Positions 27,277-35,579 of a stretch of DNA of 64,000 nucleotides are shown piece after piece. Numbering within the stretch: position 1 is the first letter of the stretch; the number at the start of each line of letters is the position of its first letter. The DNA is taken from positions 19,945 through 83,944 of the forward strand of contig JARFRB010000033.1 of NCBI GenBank assembly GCA_029287455.1, given 5' to 3'. The position numbers were made by a program, and so were the translations under genes. Origin of the DNA: Pelagibius litoralis (GTDB lineage Bacteria; Pseudomonadota; Alphaproteobacteria; Kiloniellales; DSM-21159). The notes below the pieces were generated by a model. The model searched no databases, was not told the origin of the DNA, and worked only from the letters and a program-made list of their open reading frames with translations.

Positions 27277-29043
27277 ATGGTGACAAACTCGCAAATTTTC
27301 AAATATCTGTCCCTCTTTGCTATCTTAATTGTACTCGTATTTGGCGCCTTTTTCTCTGGCTATTTATTCCGTCATATGACGGAATTTACTGACAATCCAA
27401 AAATTCATGAAATAACGCGCTTTATAAATGATAATTTTTCAAAACTTAAAAATACAGCTGTTGGAAACGACAATTTCTTTAAAGAGAATTTTCGCGATTA
27501 CGGCACTCAACTTTATTCAACCTTCTTTCCGATCTCCATGACCGCGTTGCAACTTCCCGAGCGCGGGCGGCCTGGGCGTGGGGGCGGTCTCACATCCGTT
27601 GGCGATCAAGTCCTGCTGCTGACCCATGACGGCCAGATCTATATGGCCCATTCGCGTGACGGCTTTCGGCTCTCCGGCATTGAGCCCCCGATCAATAACT
27701 TTCGCGAATACAAGGCGGCGTTCAAAACTCCAGCCTATGAGAATTTCAATCCGGACTTCGACACGTTTCGCTACAACGACATCCTTTTTCTCAGTTTCGG
27801 GGGCCGCGATAAGCTCGCTGCCTCGTTCACCAAGTGGCGGCCGGATGAAGAGTGCTTCGTTAACGCTGTGAGCGTTGCGGACGTTAGCGATCTTGGCCCC
27901 GATCCCAACGAATGGGTTTTGGGCGCCAATGACTGGGAGACCCTTTTCGAAGCTTCTCCATGCATCGTTTTGGACGAGCGGCACACAGGCCTCGGCTACA
28001 ACCACGGTGGGCGCATCACCTTCGACGGACACGCGAATCTCTACCTGACCAATGGCGATTTCGGGCGCAATCTGCCTAAGAACGGCTCCGCTGAAGCGGG
28101 CTCCCCGGTTACTTCCATGGCTCAGGATCCGTCGACCGAGTACGGAAAGGTCATTCGCATCGATCTTGCTAGCGGGAGCGGAACGATCGTCAGCCGTGGC
28201 CACCGCAATCCCCAGGGGATCGCGATCGACGACTTGGACCGTCTGTGGGTCGTCGAGCACGGCATGAACGGCGGGGACGAGCTCAATCTCATTCGCATGG
28301 GGAACAACTACGGTTGGCCCCTCGAAACCTACGGCACGCAGTATTCCGGGTTCCCGTTTCCCGGGACTAAGGAAGTTGGCGCCCACAGCGAGTTCGTACG
28401 TCCGGAGCTTGCCTGGCTGCCATCGATCGCGCCGGGCGGACTCACAGTCGTGCGCGGGTTTCATGAGCTCTGGGACGGGGACCTGCTGATAGGAACCTTG
28501 CGCTCAAGAAAGCTGGTCCGTGTGAGGATACGCGATGGGCGCGTGGTCTTCACCGAGGATGTTGATGTCGGCCTGCGTATCCGCTACGTGTTGCAGCATG
28601 ACACCGGCGAGATCGTGCTTTGGACAGATGACGAAAACAAGCTGATCTTTCTTTCTCCATCTTATGCCGCGGTCGGAGAGGGCTACGTTATTGCCGAAGC
28701 TTATCTTTCGAACGAAATGCAGCTGGATTCCGGCTTGAAGGGGCGCGTCGCGGCATCACTCGGCGCCTGCATGGAATGCCACTCGCTCGACGCCGGCAAT
28801 AATGTAAACGCACCCTCTTTGGCAGGCATTTACGGCGCCCCGATCGGCAAAAGCTCTTTCGCGGGCTATTCGGATGCGATGCGCGATGCCTCGGGAACCT
28901 GGACGCGGGAGCTTTTGCTTGCCTATCTCGAAGACCCGGACTCCGTCGTTTCCGGGACGGCGATGCCAAATCCGAACCTCGCCGATCCCGCCGTCAGGAC
29001 CGCCTTGGTCGATCTACTGGCCGGCATATCGTCGAAGAACTAG
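27277..29043 (+). CDS. Membrane-anchored PQQ-type sugar dehydrogenase fused to cytochrome c
   Basis: Predicted periplasmic oxidoreductase. One transmembrane helix (residues 9-31) anchors a linker, followed from about residue 95 by a six-bladed glucose/sorbosone-dehydrogenase-type propeller with RGHRNPQGIAID, WVVEHGMNGGDELNLI and GNNYGWPLETYGTQY, the usual active-site surroundings of soluble quinoprotein sugar dehydrogenases. A C-terminal c-type cytochrome domain has CMECHS near residue 498 and a Met ligand in GTAMPNP. AAGGGG lies 6 nt before the ATG. The first ~90 codons are strikingly AT-rich compared with the rest. Its place at the end of an exopolysaccharide cluster suggests oxidation of polymer or free sugars with electrons passing to the respiratory chain; cofactor and substrate are inferred. 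Confidence 0.78.
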   Translation: MVTNSQIFKYLSLFAILIVLVFGAFFSGYLFRHMTEFTDNPKIHEITRFINDNFSKLKNTAVGNDNFFKENFRDYGTQLYSTFFPISMTALQLPERGRPGRGGGLTSVGDQVLLLTHDGQIYMAHSRDGFRLSGIEPPINNFREYKAAFKTPAYENFNPDFDTFRYNDILFLSFGGRDKLAASFTKWRPDEECFVNAVSVADVSDLGPDPNEWVLGANDWETLFEASPCIVLDERHTGLGYNHGGRITFDGHANLYLTNGDFGRNLPKNGSAEAGSPVTSMAQDPSTEYGKVIRIDLASGSGTIVSRGHRNPQGIAIDDLDRLWVVEHGMNGGDELNLIRMGNNYGWPLETYGTQYSGFPFPGTKEVGAHSEFVRPELAWLPSIAPGGLTVVRGFHELWDGDLLIGTLRSRKLVRVRIRDGRVVFTEDVDVGLRIRYVLQHDTGEIVLWTDDENKLIFLSPSYAAVGEGYVIAEAYLSNEMQLDSGLKGRVAASLGACMECHSLDAGNNVNAPSLAGIYGAPIGKSSFAGYSDAMRDASGTWTRELLLAYLEDPDSVVSGTAMPNPNLADPAVRTALVDLLAGISSKN

Positions 29044-29064
29044 AGCCCGGTAAACGCATCTGGC

Positions 29065-30069
29065 TCAGAAACCCGCGGAGCTCTTGACCTCGATATTGGT
29101 CGCACCGCCGTTAGCGATGCCGCCTTTCTTGGCCCCATAGCAGATCGACCCGTCGATCCGTACGTTGTTGATCCGTGCTTTTCCGCCACCGGGCTCCAGA
29201 CTGAGGCACACCCCTGGGCGTTTCGCCGAGGTATCCTCCACGGTTACCCAATGCAGCAGCAGGAACTCCACAAGGCCCCTGTTCTGGGTATGGACGCGCA
29301 TAATGTCCGGCGTCTCCTGACCTACGGCGGAGAGCTCGCTGTATTCTATTTGCAACTTGCTGATCTTGCTGTCGCCACCGCCTTTGTTGGAAAGGTTCTC
29401 AATGAAGAAGGCGTGCCCTTTGATGTTCCGCGTTTCGATGTTCGACCAGATTGTCTCATTCACGAAATTGTTCTTGCCCTTAGCCGGGAGCCGCACGACG
29501 AACCCGTGCCGGTCGATGTGTTCGCACTTCACGTCTTGGACGCGCAGGTTCTCGATCCAGGCCCATTCGCGCATCGGTTCGGCCACCAGGCAATCCCCGC
29601 CGTTGCCCTGCACGTAGACATCCTCGATGTGCCCGTAATCCCCGACGCTCACCCAGATCACCCGGTCCAGCCCGGGATTCCCGAGAATGCGAAAATGCTC
29701 CAAACGGCTTCCGAATAAATCTTGGCCCCGGTCACCGCCCTGCCAACCCGCGATTTGGATGCACACATCATCCATCCGGCACTCCAGCACTGGCAAACCC
29801 AGCCCGGTGAGGCGCTTGTTCTCAAGCACGACGCGGCTATCGAGCGTGTAGGTTCCCATTGGGACGAGCACCAGCCCATTGCGGGGCACGGATTCCAGGG
29901 CTGCCTTAAACGCCGCGCTGTCGTCCTGGCCATCGTCCGGCACCGCCCCGAAGTCAAGCACCGTGGGCGCTAATGGCGAGGCGCTTAGCGCCAGTGGCGG
30001 CGCGGCCGCCAGGCAGGTGAGCGCAACAACGAGAAACCCCATTAAACTAATGCTTTCCCGCCAATTCAT
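29065..30069 (-). CDS. Secreted pectin-lyase-fold (right-handed beta-helix) protein
   Basis: Exported protein of 334 residues with a signal peptide (helix LMGFLVVALTCLAAAPPLAL, residues 10-29) followed by TVLDFGAVPDDGQDDSAAFKAAL, the hallmark N-terminal coil of the pectate lyase superfamily 3 / GH28-related parallel beta-helix proteins, and many short Val/Ile/Asn repeats as expected for helix coils. Several conserved cysteines may form disulfides. The frame extends to 30231 but ATG 30069 with GGGGGAG 8 nt upstream is the proper start. Convergent with the sugar dehydrogenase with 21 bp between. In exopolysaccharide clusters such proteins are often lyases, hydrolases or epimerases; the activity here is not determined. 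Confidence 0.75.
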   Translation of the reverse strand: MNWRESISLMGFLVVALTCLAAAPPLALSASPLAPTVLDFGAVPDDGQDDSAAFKAALESVPRNGLVLVPMGTYTLDSRVVLENKRLTGLGLPVLECRMDDVCIQIAGWQGGDRGQDLFGSRLEHFRILGNPGLDRVIWVSVGDYGHIEDVYVQGNGGDCLVAEPMREWAWIENLRVQDVKCEHIDRHGFVVRLPAKGKNNFVNETIWSNIETRNIKGHAFFIENLSNKGGGDSKISKLQIEYSELSAVGQETPDIMRVHTQNRGLVEFLLLHWVTVEDTSAKRPGVCLSLEPGGGKARINNVRIDGSICYGAKKGGIANGGATNIEVKSSAGF

Positions 30070-30401
30070 GGCTGGCTCTCCCCCGATCCAGTGACTCGCT
30101 TTTGGATTTACGCGAAGACAATTCCCTACCATGTGGACCCGCCCCGAATGAATCCATACCACCTTGTGAACCCCAGGCGTGGTGCCTCTAAAGAGTGCCT
30201 CCACTCCACACCGCTGCCGCCGCGCTTTCAAAGGGTCCAGGGCATCCGCGCGCGCCGACGTCAGACGGCAAGGACAAGCGTTGGCGCGTGCGGTGCTTGC
30301 GGCCCTTGCGCTTGCACTCAGGAGCCGCTATCAGCCCCGATGGCGGTGGCGTTCGTTGACGCAGCGCCAGATTCCCTAACCCCAATCGCAGGAGGCTGAT
30401 C
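30070..30401. other. Divergent intergenic region before homospermidine synthase
   Basis: Nothing beyond presumed divergent promoters is seen in these 332 bp. No RNA gene, repeat or terminator with a T-run was recognised. Confidence 0.4.
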
Positions 30402-31817
30402 TTGCCCGATGCCACGCACAAGATTCCGTTTTCCGGCCGCATCGTAATGATCGGCAGCGGTTCGATCGGACAAGGGGTTATTCCCCTTCTGCGCCAGCAC
30501 ATCGACATGCCGGCGGACCGCGTCCAGGTGATTTCCGCAAACGCTGGGGGCCGCGAGGTCATGGAGAGCCACGGCGTAGGCTTCTTGGAGCAAACCTTGA
30601 CTCCCGGCAACTATCAGGACGTTCTGAAGCCCCAACTCGAAGCCGGCGATTTCCTTCTCAACCTCTCCGTTGACGTGTCCTCCGTGGCCCTGGTCGAACT
30701 CGCTCAGGCCGCGGGCGCTCTTTACTTAGACACCTGCATCGAGCCCTGGCTCGGCGGATATACGGACGCCAAGCTCTCTCCGTCCCTGCGCTCGAACTAC
30801 GCCCTCCGCGAAACCGCGCTTAAGCTTAAGGGCCACGGAAAGCCAACCGCGGTGCTCACCCACGGCGCCAATCCCGGCTTGGTGTCTCATTTCGCCAAGC
30901 GCGCGCTCTTGAACATCGCCCAGGACACCGGGTTCGCCGTGGAGCGGCCAAAAACCCGGGAAGATTGGGCGGCCTTGGCCCGCGATCTTGGGATCAAGGT
31001 GATCCACGTAGCCGAGCGCGATACCCAGGTTTCCGACCGCCCCAAGGAAGTCGGCGAGTTCGTCAACACTTGGTCGGTCGACGGCTTCATCGGCGAAGGC
31101 TGTCAGCCCGCCGAGATGGGCTGGGGCACCCATGAGAAAATACTGCCAGAGGACGGTGCCCACCACGCCTTCGGCAGCGATGCCGCGATCTACTTGAACC
31201 GGCCGGGCGCCTCGGTGCGGGTTCGAACATGGACTCCCCTGGAAGGCGCTTTTCACGGCTTCCTGATCACCCACAACGAGTCGATCAGCCTAGCGGACTT
31301 CCTGACCCTGAAAGACTCCCAAGGGGTCGCGGCCTACCGTCCGACGGTGCACTACGCCTATCACCCTTGCGATGCGGCCGTGAACAGCATGCACGAGCTC
31401 GCGGGCAAGAACTGGGTGGCCCAGGAGCGCCACCGGCTGATCGTTGACGAGGTGACGTCGGGGATCGACGAACTGGGCGTCCTGCTTTGCGGACATGCGA
31501 AGAACGCCTATTGGTATGGCTCTCAACTCTCGATCGAGGAAGCCAGGGACCTGGCTCCCCACAACAACGCGACCTCGCTGCAGGTGACTGCGCCCGTGCT
31601 GGCCGGAATGATCTGGGCAATGGAGAACCCGGATCGCGGTGTTGTCGAGCCAGAGGAGATGGATCACGAGCGCGTGCTGGAGTTGGCCGGCCCTTATCTG
31701 GGCCCGGTGGTGGGCGCCTACGGCGACTGGACTCCGCTAGAGGGGCGCGAGACGCTGTTCCCCGAAGATCTGGATCGCGACGATCCCTGGCAATTCAAAA
31801 ACGTCCGGGTGATCTGA
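30402..31817 (+). CDS. hss: Homospermidine synthase
   Basis: NAD-dependent cytosolic enzyme that joins two putrescine units (or putrescine and spermidine) to sym-homospermidine, the main long polyamine of many alphaproteobacteria. The 471-residue protein starts with a Rossmann motif GRIVMIGSGSIGQG (residues 12-25) and carries LYLDTCIEPWLGGY, THGANPGLVSHF and the C-terminal EEMDHERVLELAGPYLGPVVG block of the saccharopine-dehydrogenase-like family. The start is an unusual TTG, supported by a textbook AGGAGG six bases upstream and by the first in-frame ATG lying inside the Rossmann fold. It stands alone as a transcript unit with a pentapeptide protein gene 91 bp downstream. Confidence 0.95.
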   Translation: MPDATHKIPFSGRIVMIGSGSIGQGVIPLLRQHIDMPADRVQVISANAGGREVMESHGVGFLEQTLTPGNYQDVLKPQLEAGDFLLNLSVDVSSVALVELAQAAGALYLDTCIEPWLGGYTDAKLSPSLRSNYALRETALKLKGHGKPTAVLTHGANPGLVSHFAKRALLNIAQDTGFAVERPKTREDWAALARDLGIKVIHVAERDTQVSDRPKEVGEFVNTWSVDGFIGEGCQPAEMGWGTHEKILPEDGAHHAFGSDAAIYLNRPGASVRVRTWTPLEGAFHGFLITHNESISLADFLTLKDSQGVAAYRPTVHYAYHPCDAAVNSMHELAGKNWVAQERHRLIVDEVTSGIDELGVLLCGHAKNAYWYGSQLSIEEARDLAPHNNATSLQVTAPVLAGMIWAMENPDRGVVEPEEMDHERVLELAGPYLGPVVGAYGDWTPLEGRETLFPEDLDRDDPWQFKNVRVI

Positions 31818-31908
31818 GCCTGAATGCTTCGAAACGCAAGGATTGGAGCGCGGCGACGTTCGATAGTATGTTTAAAGAAACACGGATCGAATAAGGGAGA
31901 CGCTGCCA

Positions 31909-32604
31909 ATGCTTGGCAAGGGAGGAAGGCTTCTGGCCCTAGGGGCAATGCTCTTTATGATGCCCTACGGCTGGGGGGTCGCGGCAGCGGACTGCGATGA
32001 CAACGCCAAACCCGGCGTGAACTGGGAGGGCTGCGACAAATCGCGTCTCATCCTGCGGGGCCGGGATCTGACGGGGGCCAATCTCGAGCGCAGCGACCTC
32101 AGCAAGAGCGACCTGAGCAAAGCCACCTTCGTGGACGCGGAAATGACGCGGGCAAACCTATCACGGTCCTTGCTCGACAAATCCGATCTCAGCGGCGCCA
32201 ACCTCACCAAGGCGCAGGGCGACCGGGCAAGTCTCGTGGCGGTCAACCTGTCGGGCGCGAACCTTGAGAAAGCGGAACTTCCGCGCACCGATCTTTCGGA
32301 ATCGACGCTCACCGACGCCAACCTGGCGAAATCGGACCTGGGCAGAACGGTTCTGGAAGACACGGACCTCACCGGCGTGAACTTCACTTATGCGATCATG
32401 GCCCGCGCCGACCTACGCGGGGCCAAGCTAGAGGGCGCCGACTTCACCGGTGCTTATCTCTACCTGACACGCATCGAAGGTGTCGACCTATCCTCCGTTA
32501 CCGGCTTGACCGCGGAGCAAATCAGCATCGCCTGCGGCGACGGCGACACCGCACTCCCGGACGGGCTCCCGCCGCCCGCCGAATGGAAGTGCGGTGATAA
32601 CTGA
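31909..32604 (+). CDS. Exported pentapeptide-repeat protein
   Basis: Predicted periplasmic protein of 231 residues. Residues 1-27 are a signal peptide ending near GVAAA. From about residue 45 to 205 the sequence is a run of A(D/N)L-type pentapeptides (DLTGA NLERS DLSKS DLSKA, later ANLTK, ANLEK, ADLRG, ADFTG), which fold into a square right-handed beta-helix. Two Cys occur before the repeats and two after, possibly forming disulfides. AGGGAG lies about 9 nt before the ATG. Function of exported pentapeptide proteins is generally unknown; no partner is evident, the following gene being convergent. Confidence 0.8.
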   Translation: MLGKGGRLLALGAMLFMMPYGWGVAAADCDDNAKPGVNWEGCDKSRLILRGRDLTGANLERSDLSKSDLSKATFVDAEMTRANLSRSLLDKSDLSGANLTKAQGDRASLVAVNLSGANLEKAELPRTDLSESTLTDANLAKSDLGRTVLEDTDLTGVNFTYAIMARADLRGAKLEGADFTGAYLYLTRIEGVDLSSVTGLTAEQISIACGDGDTALPDGLPPPAEWKCGDN

Positions 32605-32636
32605 GCGGACGGCGCGCGCGCCCCTCTAGATCTGGC

Positions 32637-33338
32637 TTAACTGGCCGCCGACCGGCTGACGAGCGTCCGGGTGTCTTCGCCGGACGAGAAATCGCTGTCC
32701 ATCCAATCGCCGCGCAGCGAGCTGATTCGATCGAGCATATCGATACCCATGAGCCAGACGCGGCGTCTGCCTCTCTCGGTCGGCTGAACGTCGGCGGCGT
32801 GGCCCAAGAGTTTGCCAACGGCCTTTCCGAAGGCCTCGTCATCCGCCTCGACAAAGCGCGAAATCACCCCGTTCAAGGCCGACAGGAACGGCGAGGCGGA
32901 AGCCTTGCCGCTCGCCAACACACCCAGCAACTCATTGCTCGACGCACAGGCCAAGGAGGGCCACCCATGCAGCAGGACTTGGGCGGTTTCGCTCTCACGC
33001 GCCGTACCGCTGCCAAGCAAGGCCCGCAAACCGGCCGGCGCGACGTCCTCAAGCACCGCGTCGAGCAGCAGGGCACGCCGCTCGCGGTCGGCGGTATCCT
33101 GTGTGCCCACGATCACCGGGGCGAAGGGCTTCAGCAGTTGCCGGCAATCGTCCGGCAAGCAGTCGTTCAGCGCGACGGCGTAGCCGCGAACCACCGGCGA
33201 TGCGCAGATCGGGCGATCTCCATGGGCTTCACCAGCCAACTCCGCGACCAGCGACATCACGCAAAGGCGCCGGGCCTCGCGCTCGCCGACGCAGGGAACC
33301 AGAACCACCTCTTCGAGCAGACGTTCCTGCAGCTTCAT
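32637..33338 (-). CDS. Conserved-looking hypothetical protein downstream of mreB
   Basis: Not recognised. The 233-residue soluble protein has no signal peptide or transmembrane segment, is mostly helical in character, and includes paired Cys residues (CVGEREARRLC, CLPDDC) and a Trp-rich C-terminal part. The frame is clearly coding: strong GAGGAGA Shine-Dalgarno 6 nt before ATG, and alphaproteobacterial third-position GC. It lies 37 bp after mreB on the same strand, so it is likely co-transcribed with it, and might be a cytoskeletal accessory; this is only positional inference. Confidence 0.6.
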   Translation of the reverse strand: MKLQERLLEEVVLVPCVGEREARRLCVMSLVAELAGEAHGDRPICASPVVRGYAVALNDCLPDDCRQLLKPFAPVIVGTQDTADRERRALLLDAVLEDVAPAGLRALLGSGTARESETAQVLLHGWPSLACASSNELLGVLASGKASASPFLSALNGVISRFVEADDEAFGKAVGKLLGHAADVQPTERGRRRVWLMGIDMLDRISSLRGDWMDSDFSSGEDTRTLVSRSAAS

Positions 33339-33375
33339 CGTGATCTCCTCTCACTTCCAAAGAGCGGTCTTCCAC

Positions 33376-34479
<1,104 letters not shown>

Positions 34480-34660
34480 TTAAGGCGACTGTCTCCAGCA
34501 TCAAAAGGGGTATTCCTGTATGTCTTATTGGGCAGCACTCCCCGTCCGCCGCGAGTCTTTGCTGCCCCACACCCCTAAAAAGATAAAAGTTCGAAGATCT
34601 GGCCCATCGTGGGCTTTCCGCCCGGCAAAACCGCCCGCCCGCCAGGGCTCATCGGCGGTC

Positions 34661-35365
34661 TCACGCCACCGCCGTACGGGCGGGAGTGGCCTCCGCTAAA
34701 CCACCGAATAAGCCTAGCATGCGTGCCCGCCAGGCCACGATGGGATCGTCATCCTCCAGAAGAGCTTTGGCGGAGGCGACCCGAGCCCATTGGAAGGCCC
34801 CAAAGACGATGTAATCGGCGAAGCTCGGCATCTCACCGCCAAGATAGGGCTGCTGGGATACGGTCATCCGCAAGGGCTGCAATGATGCACGGAATTGAGG
34901 AAGGCTCGCATCGGCCTCCGCGCCGAAAGCCTCCAGGGTACAGCCGAAACGCTTCTCGCGGGTTTCGCGGAAATAGGCCTTATCGCCTTCGTGCAGGATT
35001 TCGAATAGGTCCAGGAGGATCTGGCGGACGATGCCGGGGTGCAGAACGCTTTCGGCCCAGGATTTCACGAAGAAGGCATGTGCCGTACCCTGCGGCCCGC
35101 CCAGCAAAGCCGGCGCATCGGGATAGGCTTCATCCAGATAGACGGCGATCTTCCAGGAATCGACCACGACGCGCTCGCCGTCCACCAGCACGGGAATGGC
35201 ACCTTGCCCGGAAAAGGCAATAACATCCTTCTCGGTGAACCGCCACGCCTCGGTTCGGAAATCCAGGTCCTTGTGCGCCAAGGCCATGCGCGCGCGCCAA
35301 CCATGCGGGCTGAACAACACCGCGTCGTCCTGTCCGGCCAAGTCGTAAAGAACCCGCTCCACCAT
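34661..35365 (-). CDS. Glutathione S-transferase family protein
   Basis: Cytosolic thiol-transferase-fold enzyme of 234 residues. The N-terminal thioredoxin-like domain shows FSPHGWRARMALAHKDLDF, where the catalytic Ser/Cys position is occupied by Ser or Pro-His context, then the glutathione-binding cis-Pro segment GAIPVLVDGERVVVDSWKIAVYLDE (residues 56-80). The C-terminal helical domain ends with PSFADYIVFGAFQWAR, the usual N-capping box region. GGAGGAAG precedes the ATG. Similar to the group annotated as beta-etherase or maleylacetoacetate-isomerase-like GSTs; substrate unknown. Monocistronic, divergent from the mechanosensitive channel gene. Confidence 0.85.
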   Translation of the reverse strand: MVERVLYDLAGQDDAVLFSPHGWRARMALAHKDLDFRTEAWRFTEKDVIAFSGQGAIPVLVDGERVVVDSWKIAVYLDEAYPDAPALLGGPQGTAHAFFVKSWAESVLHPGIVRQILLDLFEILHEGDKAYFRETREKRFGCTLEAFGAEADASLPQFRASLQPLRMTVSQQPYLGGEMPSFADYIVFGAFQWARVASAKALLEDDDPIVAWRARMLGLFGGLAEATPARTAVA

Positions 35366-35579
35366 GTCCCGCTTCCTCCCCTCCCCGAGTCGCTCACCCT
35401 AACTCTGGCAGACCAGCAGCCACCGGGGAAGAGGGGCATCCAGTTGGCGCAATGTGAAAAACGGGAATAGTAATCAAGAGTCGCTGCGAAGGACGTAGAC
35501 GGCGGCATTTCGGGCTTTCGCTGGCCTCGCCCCAAGAGTTGGAATAATATTCGAGCGTCGTCGGCGACATGCGAACATT

